Origin: Achromobacter insolitus
GTDB lineage: Bacteria; Pseudomonadota; Gammaproteobacteria; Burkholderiales; Burkholderiaceae_B
Assembly (NCBI RefSeq): GCF_002209555.1
Contig: NZ_NJIF01000001.1
Span: 1,116,001-1,180,000, forward strand
DNA length: 64,000 bases
Reading direction: 5' to 3'
A program made the position numbers and the translations under genes. The notes beneath the pieces are model-generated. The model saw only the letters and a list, made by a program, of their open reading frames with translations, was not told the origin of the DNA and did not search any database. This document shows, piece by piece, positions 28,125 through 35,460 of the stretch (the first letter of the stretch is position 1; each line of letters begins with the position of its first letter).

Positions 28125-28289
28125 GTCTGCTCCATAGTGATCAAACGGGGAGCATTTCCAGTGCCGATGCCCCCTCAAATGGCCAAACAAAGATACCGGA
28201 GCAGAATCGCGAAGATTTCCGATTTTTCAACGCAAATGTGTAATATTTTGGATTGAAATTATCAAAACTCTCAATTTCTTGGAAAAATT
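28125..28289. promoter_or_regulatory. AT-rich divergent promoter region of aldolase operon and Lrp gene
   Basis: This 165-bp region becomes strongly AT-rich at 28200-28289, in contrast to the flanking coding DNA. It contains TAATATTTTG, GATTGAAATTATC and AAAACTC blocks typical of degenerate Lrp binding regions. No single exact operator can be fixed by eye. It probably holds both promoters and Lrp sites. Confidence 0.5.
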
Positions 28290-28769
28290 GTGCAGAACAA
28301 GAATTTCGATCCTACTGACCTCCAAATCCTGGCCGCTTTGCAGGTCGACGGAAGGCTGTCCAGCGCCGATCTGGCCGAACGCGTGTCGCTGACGCCCTCG
28401 CCCTGCTGGCGGCGCGTCAAGCGTCTGGAAGACGAAGGCGTCATCCGCGGCTATCGGGCCGAAGTCGACGTCAAAAAGCTCGGCTTTGGCGTAACCGCAT
28501 TCGTGTGGATTTCTTTGGATAAAAAAGGCGCCGAACACGTCAAGGCGTTCGAGGACGCCATCCGGCATGTGCCGGAAGTCCTGACCTGCCATTGCGTGTC
28601 AGGCCGCTACGATCACCAGTTGACGGTCATCGCCCGCGACCTGGATGCTTTCGGCGATCTGGCGCGCTATGTCCTTGGCGCCTTGCCGGGCGTGAAAGAG
28701 GTCTACACCTCTTTCGTGCTGAAGGAAGTCAAGGGACTGGGCGACGCGATTTCCTTGCCGGCGGATTGA
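28290..28769 (+). CDS. Lrp/AsnC-family transcriptional regulator
   Basis: This 159-residue protein has the Lrp helix-turn-helix LDILAAL-like start (DLQILAALQVDGRLSSADLA), LTPSPCWRRVKRLEDEGVIRGY and the C-terminal RAM ligand domain (VPEVLTCHCVSGRYDHQLTVIA). It is predicted to sense an amino acid and control the divergent aldolase-aminotransferase-deacylase-MHS operon. The GTG start at 28290 directly follows the AT-rich region. Confidence 0.9.
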   Translation: MQNKNFDPTDLQILAALQVDGRLSSADLAERVSLTPSPCWRRVKRLEDEGVIRGYRAEVDVKKLGFGVTAFVWISLDKKGAEHVKAFEDAIRHVPEVLTCHCVSGRYDHQLTVIARDLDAFGDLARYVLGALPGVKEVYTSFVLKEVKGLGDAISLPAD

Positions 28770-28795
28770 CGGATCGGGTAGCGCCGGGACTCGGC

Positions 28796-29446
28796 TCAGC
28801 CAAAGCGCTGCAACCATGGCAGCGCCGCGTCCAGCCGGGCGGATTCGACTTCCGGCCGCGGCGCGCCTTCCGGCAGTGTCAGTCCGATACGGTTGTGCCA
28901 GTAAGTGCGCAAGCCCACCTTGCTGGTGCCGAACATGTCGTACCCGGAACCGGCGACGAACGCCGCTTGTGATGGCTCCACCCGCAGCTGCGACAACGCC
29001 AGCGCATAAGGACGCGGGTCGGGCTTGTAGAAGCCAGCCTCCTCCGACGTCACCACCACGTCCCAGTCCACACCAAGCAAATCGGCGGCGCGCCGCCCCA
29101 GGCGGGCGGAACAGTTCGTGACCACGGCCAGGCGGCAATGCGGCCGCAGCGCCGACAACAGCTCACGGGCGCCGTCCCACGCAGGCAGCTCGTCCCAGCA
29201 GGCCTCCAGCGCAGCGGGCGCGGCTGCGGGCAGACCGACCGCCGTTGCGGCTTCCTGCACCAGGCGCTCATAAGGCTGATAGGCGCCGCAACCATAGGTG
29301 CGCCGCAAATACTCCGCGCGCCAGGCCCGTCCTGCAGCCTCGGACCCGGCGGCGCGGTTCCATACGGTCCAGGAATCGAGCAAGGCAGTCAGCAGATCGA
29401 ACAGCACGGCACGGGGATAGGCGGGAACAGCGGAGGGACTGGACAT
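28796..29446 (-). CDS. HAD-superfamily hydrolase (haloacid dehalogenase type II-like)
   Basis: This 216-residue cytoplasmic HAD protein has motif I AVLFDLLTALLDSW, motif II VVTNCSARLG, the motif III Lys in EAGFYKPDPRPYAL, and motif IV VAGSGYDMFGTSKVGL. In motif I the second acidic residue of DxD is Leu, as in dehalogenase-type members, so it may act on carbon-halogen or other substrates rather than phosphate esters. Substrate unknown. It is convergent with the Lrp gene and a single-gene unit. Confidence 0.82.
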   Translation of the reverse strand: MSSPSAVPAYPRAVLFDLLTALLDSWTVWNRAAGSEAAGRAWRAEYLRRTYGCGAYQPYERLVQEAATAVGLPAAAPAALEACWDELPAWDGARELLSALRPHCRLAVVTNCSARLGRRAADLLGVDWDVVVTSEEAGFYKPDPRPYALALSQLRVEPSQAAFVAGSGYDMFGTSKVGLRTYWHNRIGLTLPEGAPRPEVESARLDAALPWLQRFG

Positions 29447-29525
29447 GCGTGGCTCTCTGGGATGGCAGTCAGACCACTATAAAGAGGCTTGCATCCGCTG
29501 TGATTCAGCGATGGTTTACCCAGAA

Positions 29526-29541
29526 TTAAGCTCGGGCTTAA
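29526..29541. repeat. Inverted repeat TTAAGC-TCGG-GCTTAA
   Basis: A perfect 6-bp inverted repeat with a four-base centre lies in the 235-bp gap between the HAD gene and the tRNA. It is upstream of the HAD gene and could be an operator. The gap otherwise holds only the tRNA terminator. Confidence 0.4.
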
Positions 29542-29641
29542 CCCGGCGAGATTCCATACAGCGTGCCAGAGATATGTCCATGCCCGGTGCTGGGCGCGGC
29601 GCGTTGCACAGGCCCCGAAGCGGGGAACAGAAACGAAAACA

Positions 29642-29675
29642 AAAAGGCCGTTGACGATGTGCGTCAACGGCCTTT
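29642..29675 (-). terminator. Rho-independent terminator of tRNA-Lys(CTT)
   Basis: AAAGGCCGTTGACG (29643-29656) pairs perfectly over 14 bp with 29662-29675. On the minus strand it is followed by a T-rich stretch (TTTTTGTTTT). It sits 7 bp past the tRNA 3' end. Confidence 0.92.
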
Positions 29676-29681
29676 GAATTC

Positions 29682-29757
29682 TGGTGGGCTGTGAGTGGCT
29701 CGAACACTCGACCTACGGATTAAGAGTCCGCTGCTCTACCAACTGAGCTAACAGCCC
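29682..29757 (-). tRNA. tRNA-Lys (anticodon CTT)
   Basis: A 76-nt tRNA with encoded CCA lies on the minus strand. The acceptor GGGCTGT pairs with ACAGCCC, the D arm is TAGCTCAGTTGGTAGAGCA, the T arm contains GTTCGAG, and the anticodon loop is CT-CTT-AA. It has its own promoter and terminator. Confidence 0.97.
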
Positions 29758-29848
29758 TGCTACTTCACTCAGTTTCGATTCGCTTTATGGGGCGTTTTTT
29801 AGTCCGCTGCCGCTGCGTTTCGTTATGTGTGTAGTGCGAAGAAGCAAG

Positions 29849-29877
29849 ATTATATGCAGCTTTTTTGGTTTGTGCAA
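29849..29877 (-). promoter_or_regulatory. Sigma-70 type promoter for tRNA-Lys(CTT)
   Basis: On the minus strand TTGCAC (29877-29872) and TATAAT (29854-29849) are separated by exactly 17 bp, giving a start about 85 nt before the mature tRNA 5' end. Confidence 0.75.
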
Positions 29878-29920
29878 GCCGCCCCGAAAAAACTTTGCGG
29901 CAGGCTCGCGCCATGTCGCG

Positions 29921-30667
29921 TCAGGCGGCGTAACCGCCGTCCACCGACAGGCTCGCGCCGGTGATGTAGCGCCCTTCCGGACCAGCCAGGAATGCCACCG
30001 TGCCGGCGATGTCGCTGGTTTCGCCATAATGAGGCAACGACAGCACGGCCACGAGGTCCGCGGCGTGCGCGCCGTCGGCGGGGTTCATGTCGGTGTCGAT
30101 CGGGCCGGGGTGGACCACGTTGGCCGTGATGCCGCGGCTTCCGAGGTCGCGCGCCAAGCCCTGGGTCAGGCCGACAAGCGCGGACTTGCTGGCGGCATAC
30201 AGCGCCACGCCGGCACGGCCCGCGCGGCCAGCCAGGCAACTGCCGATGTTGATGATGCGGCCGCCATCCGGCATGGAGGCCTGGGCAGCCTGGATGGCGA
30301 CAAAGGGCGCGCGCACATTGACGTCCATGGTGCGCTCATAGTCGTCGAGGCTGGTCTCGCCGATCGCGCCGGTGAGGAAAATGCCGGCATTGTTCACCAG
30401 CACGTCTATCGGGCCCAGTTCGCCAATGGCTTGCTCGACCGCGGCGCGGACTGCGGCCGCGTCCGCGGCGTCCGCCTGGATGGCGCGCGCGCGGCGGCCA
30501 TCCACGGACAGTTCCGCCGCCAGCGCCTGCGCGGTCGCCGCCGACGCGGGACTCACATATGTAAAGGCCACATCGGCGCCGTCGGCCGCCAAACGCCGCA
30601 CGATGGCGGCGCCAATGCCACGGCTGCCGCCAGTCACGAAGGCCACTTTTCCAGTCAGATTTCGCAT
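29921..30667 (-). CDS. SDR-family NAD(P)-dependent oxidoreductase
   Basis: This 248-residue classical short-chain dehydrogenase has the TGGSRGIG nucleotide motif near residue 13, NNAG near residue 90, the catalytic Ser in IINIGSCLAG, and YAASK (Tyr/Lys). The C-terminal GRYITGASLSVDGGYAA is typical. Substrate unknown; relatives reduce carbonyls or quinone-like electrophiles. The start is uncertain: an ATG at 30679 falls inside an operator half-site, and the ATG at 30667 lies six bases after GGAT. It is divergent from a TetR gene with shared operators. Confidence 0.85.
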   Translation of the reverse strand: MRNLTGKVAFVTGGSRGIGAAIVRRLAADGADVAFTYVSPASAATAQALAAELSVDGRRARAIQADAADAAAVRAAVEQAIGELGPIDVLVNNAGIFLTGAIGETSLDDYERTMDVNVRAPFVAIQAAQASMPDGGRIINIGSCLAGRAGRAGVALYAASKSALVGLTQGLARDLGSRGITANVVHPGPIDTDMNPADGAHAADLVAVLSLPHYGETSDIAGTVAFLAGPEGRYITGASLSVDGGYAA

Positions 30668-30677
30668 GGATAGATCC

Positions 30678-30703
30678 ATATTTGTAGTGATCAGTACAAA
30701 TAT
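30678..30703. promoter_or_regulatory. Perfect inverted repeat, probable TetR operator 1
   Basis: ATATTTGTA (30678-30686) and TACAAATAT (30695-30703) are exact inverted copies around GTGATCAG. It lies immediately before the SDR start codon. Confidence 0.75.
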
Positions 30704-30736
30704 ATTCGCCTGCCGCAACCTCGCTCGTCAATCATT

Positions 30737-30756
30737 TTTTTATCGATCACCACAAA
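30737..30756. promoter_or_regulatory. Related second operator, TetR operator 2
   Basis: TTTTTATCGATCACCACAAA matches TTTGTAGTGATCAGTACAAA of operator 1 (30681-30700) at 14 of 20 positions, including the central GATCA, and lies about 20 bp before the TetR start. Two sites 56 bp apart fit shared control of both divergent genes. Confidence 0.6.
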
Positions 30757-30776
30757 AATCTCCGGCGAGTAAAATC

Positions 30777-31427
30777 ATGCGCATGGCAGAACGTGGGCGC
30801 CCCAGGAACTTCGACCGGGCCCAGGCCTTGCGCAAGGCCATGGACGTCTTCTGGTCGAAGGGATATGACGGAGCATCGCTGACCGACCTCACGGCGGCGA
30901 TGGGCATCAATTCGCCCAGCCTGTATGGCGCATTCGGCTCAAAGGAAGGACTATTCCGCGAAGCCGTGGAGCTTTACCGCGAAACCGAGGGCGGTTCGGC
31001 GCGGCGCGCGCTTCAGGAAGCGCCCACCGCCCGCGAAGGCGTCCAATCCATGCTGCTCACCTCCGCCGAACGCTTCACCGCCAGCGGCACACCGCCTGGT
31101 TGCCTGATCGTGCTGGGCGCGCCGGCAGGCTGCGTGAACCCGGCCGGCGTAGGCGACTTCCTGGGTGACAACCGGCGCGAAATGCAAAGCCGCATCCTGG
31201 CCCGCCTGCAGGCCGGCGCATCCAACGGCGAACTGCCCACCGGCACGGACCTCAAGAGCCTGGCCGCGTTCTACACCACCGTGCTGCACGGCATGTCGAT
31301 CCAGGCGCGCGACGGCGCCACCCGCAAGACTTTGCAGTCCGTGGCCAAGCAAGCGATGTGCGCCTGGGATGCGCTGACCGGGAGCGCGCCTCCCTCTGGC
31401 TTGCCGCCGGGCCGGGCCCGGGCCTGA
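30777..31427 (+). CDS. TetR/AcrR-family transcriptional regulator
   Basis: This 216-residue TetR protein has the helix-turn-helix SLTDLTAAMGINSPSLYGAFGSKEGLFREAVELY (about residues 33-66, shown in its known pattern). Two Cys occur in PPGCLIVLGAPAGCVN, a segment shared with regulators that sense electrophiles or thiol stress. It starts at the ATG at 30777 or the ATG two codons later. It is divergent from the SDR, and probably represses both. A diguanylate cyclase begins 11 bp downstream and is likely co-transcribed. Confidence 0.9.
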   Translation: MRMAERGRPRNFDRAQALRKAMDVFWSKGYDGASLTDLTAAMGINSPSLYGAFGSKEGLFREAVELYRETEGGSARRALQEAPTAREGVQSMLLTSAERFTASGTPPGCLIVLGAPAGCVNPAGVGDFLGDNRREMQSRILARLQAGASNGELPTGTDLKSLAAFYTTVLHGMSIQARDGATRKTLQSVAKQAMCAWDALTGSAPPSGLPPGRARA

Positions 31428-31438
31428 CGGATCGCGTC

Positions 31439-33028
31439 ATGTTCCGTATCGATCTGCGGCGTCTCATCCTGTGGATCAGCCTCTTTTCGGTCATCCTCGC
31501 CCTGGCGGGCAGCCTGCATGCCAGCTACCTGGTGCAGCGCGATCTGCTGCTGCGCAACGCGCTGGAACTGAATCGCGCCTATGCCTCCAAGGTCGCTTTC
31601 GCGACCGATGTTTTCCTGATCGATCTGCGGCGCTATCTCTCGTACAGCGCCGAAATGCTGGCCGACATGGAAGCCCACCCCGAACACATGGAGGCAGAGA
31701 CACTGCGGCAGAGGCGGCAGTTCGGCCACTTCAACTCCACCTTCGTGGTGTCGCCACAAGGCAAGGTGCTGGCAACGTCGACCACGAACCATGACCTGCT
31801 GGGCCAGCAGCTGCGCAGCGAGGCCGCCAGGGATGCACTGGCCAGTCAGCGACCGACGGTCAGCCCTCCGTTCATGGGCCGCAACGCGCGCTGGATGATT
31901 CTGTACACGTATCCCATTTTCTCGAAGGACGACCGCTATCTCGGGTTTCTTGGCGGCACGCTCTACCTGCACGAGCACAATGCGCTGGACCACCTGCTGG
32001 GCCAGCACTTCTATCTGGGCGAGTCCTCGCTGTACGTGGTGGATCGCAATGGCACGCTGATCTACCACCCCGACCGCAGCCGCCTGGGCCGCGCCGTCCC
32101 CGACCGCAGCGCCTTCGCCTCCGCACTGCGCGGCGAAACCGGCGAGATGCATTTCGCCGATGAACAGGGCCGCGAAATGCTCGCCGGTTACGCGCCTGTG
32201 CCCAGCATGGGGTGGAGCATCATCGCGCAGCGCCCAGTGGACGCCACCTTGCAGCCCTTGAGCAATCTGTTGCTGGCCACGGCCCGCCATACCCTGCCGC
32301 TGCTGCTGCTTTCAGTGGCGTCCATCTGGCTGCTGTCGCGCTGGATCGCGCGTCCGCTGGGCGAGCTGGCCGGTATCGCCAAGCATATGCAGAACCCGGA
32401 CTCTGCCGACCGTATTCGTCATGTGCGTTCATGGTATTTCGAAGCCGCGGAACTCAAGCGCGCACTGTTGATGGGGCTGGCCTCCATCCATCACAAGATC
32501 CGCGACCTGCGCCGCGAAACCACCACGGACACGTTGACGGGTCTGTTGAATCGGCGGGGCCTGGACGAAGCGGCCGCGCTGCTGCAGGCAGAAGAGCAGC
32601 CGGTGGCGATAGTGGCGATCGATATCGACCATTTCAAGACCGTCAACGACCGCTACGGCCACGCGGCGGGCGACCGCGCGCTGCAGGCCCTGGCGAAATT
32701 GATGAGCGAGGGCTCGCGCAGCGGCGATACGCTGGCACGCGCCGGCGGCGAAGAGTTCGTCATGCTGCTGCCCGGCGCGCCGCTGGAGGCTGCGATCAGC
32801 CTGGTGGAGAGGTTGCGCCTGCGCATGGCCAGCGAGCCCGCCGCCGTGGCCGGGCCTCTTACCATTTCGGCTGGCGTGGCCGCCTATCCGGAACATGGCG
32901 CAACGATGGACGCGGCCCTGCAACGCGCCGACCAGGCGCTTTACTACGCCAAGAACCACGGCCGCAACACGGTCTGCGTCGCGGACGACAACACCCGGGC
33001 CGGCTCGCGCATGGCGTCTACGGGCTGA
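31439..33028 (+). CDS. Membrane diguanylate cyclase with periplasmic Cache-like sensor
   Basis: This 529-residue protein predicted to make cyclic-di-GMP has an N-terminal membrane helix (about residues 8-28) and a periplasmic double-Cache-like domain (about 35-270, with SLYVVDRNGTLIYHPDRSRLG). A second helix (about 285-305), a short HAMP-like stretch and a GGDEF domain from about 355 follow. The active-site motif is GGEEF at 436-440. The inhibitory I-site RSGD lies at 427-430, five residues upstream as in feedback-controlled enzymes. DIDHFKTVNDRYGH is intact. The start at 31439 is 11 bp after the TetR gene. Confidence 0.92.
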   Translation: MFRIDLRRLILWISLFSVILALAGSLHASYLVQRDLLLRNALELNRAYASKVAFATDVFLIDLRRYLSYSAEMLADMEAHPEHMEAETLRQRRQFGHFNSTFVVSPQGKVLATSTTNHDLLGQQLRSEAARDALASQRPTVSPPFMGRNARWMILYTYPIFSKDDRYLGFLGGTLYLHEHNALDHLLGQHFYLGESSLYVVDRNGTLIYHPDRSRLGRAVPDRSAFASALRGETGEMHFADEQGREMLAGYAPVPSMGWSIIAQRPVDATLQPLSNLLLATARHTLPLLLLSVASIWLLSRWIARPLGELAGIAKHMQNPDSADRIRHVRSWYFEAAELKRALLMGLASIHHKIRDLRRETTTDTLTGLLNRRGLDEAAALLQAEEQPVAIVAIDIDHFKTVNDRYGHAAGDRALQALAKLMSEGSRSGDTLARAGGEEFVMLLPGAPLEAAISLVERLRLRMASEPAAVAGPLTISAGVAAYPEHGATMDAALQRADQALYYAKNHGRNTVCVADDNTRAGSRMASTG

Positions 33029-33033
33029 GTCCC

Positions 33034-35115
33034 CTACTTGCCTTTGGCCGGCGCAGGCGCCTTGGGCGGCTTGCGCATCTGTTCAAGCAAGGGGCCGCAA
33101 GCGTTCTCTTCGGTGGTGCTTGGCGCGACCAGCGCCAGCAGACCGGCAGCCGGCGTCAGCAGCACGCCCAACGCCACCATGCCGGCGCCGCGCGCCGCCA
33201 GGGGCAGCACATGCACACCTACGTCCGGCGAGCCGAAAGTGCCCCGCACATACAACGGCGAGCGCAGCGAGAATATCCGGAAGCCCTTGCTGCTGGGGGT
33301 GATGTCCATGTCCACCGTCTCGTTCTTGAAATCGGCCGTGCCGGTAATGCTGATCAGCGCGTTCTCGGTATCGAATACGAACACCCGCGGCGTCATGACC
33401 CCGTTCTTCATTTCGAGGTCGGCCGCGCCGCAATTGATCTTCACCTCATCGTCGCCGAACAGCTTGGACACCACGTAATTGCCGACATTGAGCCCCGCGA
33501 TCTCCATCAGGCTGCGGCTGATCACTCCGTCGTTGACCAGCATCTTCACGTCGCCGGTGGCCGTGCCCAGCAATGCCGCGACCGAGTTGCCCGTGCCGCT
33601 CACCGCCATATCGCCATTCAGTTCACCCAGCGTCTTCTGCATGGCGGGGGTAGCGGGAAAAAGCTGCTTGAGCCGCAGGCGGCGCGCACTGATGTCGACA
33701 CGCCCGGTCAGGGTCGCGCTGGAGCCATCCAGCCGTATCGTGGAATTGATGGTGCCGCCTGCCATTCCGAAGCGCAGAGGTTCGAGAGTCAGCTTGCCGT
33801 CCTGCAACACCAGGTGCACGGACAGGTCCGATAACGGCAGTTTGCTGTCGTGCACGATGCGGCCCGCATCCAGGGCGACGTCCGCGTCCATGTCGCGCCA
33901 GCGGTCGGTGCGGAATGCCTGCGTGGGCAGCACCTTGCCGCCCTTGGGCTTGGCCGGCGCGTCCTTAGCCTTGTCGGTTTCGGCGCCCGCAACCTTGCCC
34001 GACGGCACGCCGATCAGCGGCCCCAGGTCCACCATCCGCAGCTGCCGCGAAGAAAGCTTGCCCGTCAGCGTGGGCCTGGGCTGGCCCAATGCGAAGGTGA
34101 TGTCGCCATGCAGATCGCTGTTGCCCACCTTGCCGTTGAAGTCCTTGTACTCGAACACCGCGCCCCCGGGATTGCGCAGCTTGGCAACCAGATGGCCGTC
34201 AGTGGAATACGGCGGCGTGTCTGGCAATGTGACGCCAGTCAGCGAATACAGCTGCGCCATCGACGCACCCGCCAATTTCAACCGCAGGTCCAGCGCGCCC
34301 AGGTTGACGGGATCGGTCAGGGTGCCCGTAATCGACGCCTTGGTGCCGCCTATTGCCACGTCGGCCTGCACCGGAAAGGGCTGTTTGGCGTCCTGCAAGG
34401 CCAGCATGCCGCCGACCTTGCCTTCTCCCTTGGTGGCCAGGCCCTTGTACTTGCCTTCCACCTTCCAGCCAAAAACGTAGTCGCGCGGCGAGGGCGCCGC
34501 GCCGCCCTCCTCTGCCGCGAAGGCTGCGCCGGCCACGTCGGCGAATGGCACCGGCTTGCCCAGCGGATCCACCTGCACGTTCAGGTCCGCCTTGAGAACT
34601 TCATCGACCAGCCCCACACGGCCCTTGTCGAAGCCGATCTCGTTGATATCCAGCACCCAGGGAGAAGGTTCGCCGGTTTCGGGCAGGGTGAACTCCCAAT
34701 TGGCCCGGCCGTCGGCCAGCCGCTCAAGGTTGGCTGCGGGCTCGGTCAGCTGGATGCGGCGGATGACGACGCGTTGACGCAGCAATGGCAAGGGGGCCAG
34801 GCTGAATTCCCCACGCTTGAGCGTGGCGAACTGGGGCGCCTTGGCCCATGGCGCATTGCCCACCGAGATATCGTTGGCGATGACGTGCGGCCATGGCACC
34901 CAGGCCCGCCAACCGCCCTCGTCGGGCTCGCGCGTCCATTTGACGCTAAGGTCCCCATTGATGGCGAAAGGACGCCCGATGGCGGCGCTGGCTCGCTCGT
35001 TTATGAAGGGTTTGGCGCGATTCCAGTCAAAGGTGGCGATCACCACTACCAGTATCGCCACGAGGAGCGCCGCTCCCCCTACAATCCCGATCGCTATTTT
35101 TCTTGAGCGCGTCAT
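33034..35115 (-). CDS. AsmA-family protein
   Basis: This 693-residue envelope protein has an N-terminal signal anchor (IAIGIVGGAALLVAILVVVIA-type, about residues 8-28). The AsmA N-terminal motif with FDWNRAKPFINERASAAIGR follows. Long beta-rich repeats and the C-terminal conserved region with VAALLGTATGDVKMLVNDGVISRSLMEIAG complete it (cited as its known pattern). AsmA-like proteins span the periplasm and are linked to phospholipid transport and outer-membrane assembly. The ATG at 35115 is chosen because AAGGA lies 8 bp before it. It is convergent with the diguanylate cyclase. Confidence 0.88.
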   Translation of the reverse strand: MTRSRKIAIGIVGGAALLVAILVVVIATFDWNRAKPFINERASAAIGRPFAINGDLSVKWTREPDEGGWRAWVPWPHVIANDISVGNAPWAKAPQFATLKRGEFSLAPLPLLRQRVVIRRIQLTEPAANLERLADGRANWEFTLPETGEPSPWVLDINEIGFDKGRVGLVDEVLKADLNVQVDPLGKPVPFADVAGAAFAAEEGGAAPSPRDYVFGWKVEGKYKGLATKGEGKVGGMLALQDAKQPFPVQADVAIGGTKASITGTLTDPVNLGALDLRLKLAGASMAQLYSLTGVTLPDTPPYSTDGHLVAKLRNPGGAVFEYKDFNGKVGNSDLHGDITFALGQPRPTLTGKLSSRQLRMVDLGPLIGVPSGKVAGAETDKAKDAPAKPKGGKVLPTQAFRTDRWRDMDADVALDAGRIVHDSKLPLSDLSVHLVLQDGKLTLEPLRFGMAGGTINSTIRLDGSSATLTGRVDISARRLRLKQLFPATPAMQKTLGELNGDMAVSGTGNSVAALLGTATGDVKMLVNDGVISRSLMEIAGLNVGNYVVSKLFGDDEVKINCGAADLEMKNGVMTPRVFVFDTENALISITGTADFKNETVDMDITPSSKGFRIFSLRSPLYVRGTFGSPDVGVHVLPLAARGAGMVALGVLLTPAAGLLALVAPSTTEENACGPLLEQMRKPPKAPAPAKGK

Positions 35116-35460
35116 GGTTATTATCCTTGGCATTGCGGCCGGCGTACCGCTGCCGGCTTCCGTTACCTCCAAGGGTATCGCGGCCCGCGGCCCTGGCCGG
35201 ACTTGCCGGCCCCATAATGTGTGCGGATTTTTCCAGGCTCTGCATCCCTCGCGATGCCGCGCGGCACGTGTCGCCCGGGGATTGCGCAGCATGGCGCGTG
35301 CCCGGCCCCGCAGCGGCCGGTTACAAAGCGAAATGAGTGCAGGCCGCGAAATGGGGCCCGAACGCCGACGCACAACGAATTTTTGGCGCCGGCGCAGCTC
35401 AAATGCCTGAACGACAATAACCGGCCCCGGGGCCGGAAAGCAGAACAACCTGGAGGCCCG
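35116..35460. other. 345-bp divergent intergenic region
   Basis: This region lies between AsmA and the LTA-synthase-like gene. It shows no convincing ORF with a ribosome site. It holds a 16-bp perfect palindrome CCGGCCCCGGGGCCGG at 35421-35436, and GGAGG just before the downstream ATG. No clear -35/-10 pair was recognised. Confidence 0.6.
35421..35436. promoter_or_regulatory. GC-only 16-bp palindrome in 5' leader
   Basis: CCGGCCCCGGGGCCGG is a perfect inverted repeat ending 24 bp before the LTA-synthase-like start codon. In RNA it would form a strong hairpin close to the ribosome site. Confidence 0.5.

Noticed and set aside
28796..29446. Damaged HAD hydrolase because the second motif-I Asp is Leu
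   Set aside because: Dehalogenase-type HAD proteins normally lack that Asp, so this is a subfamily trait and not a defect.
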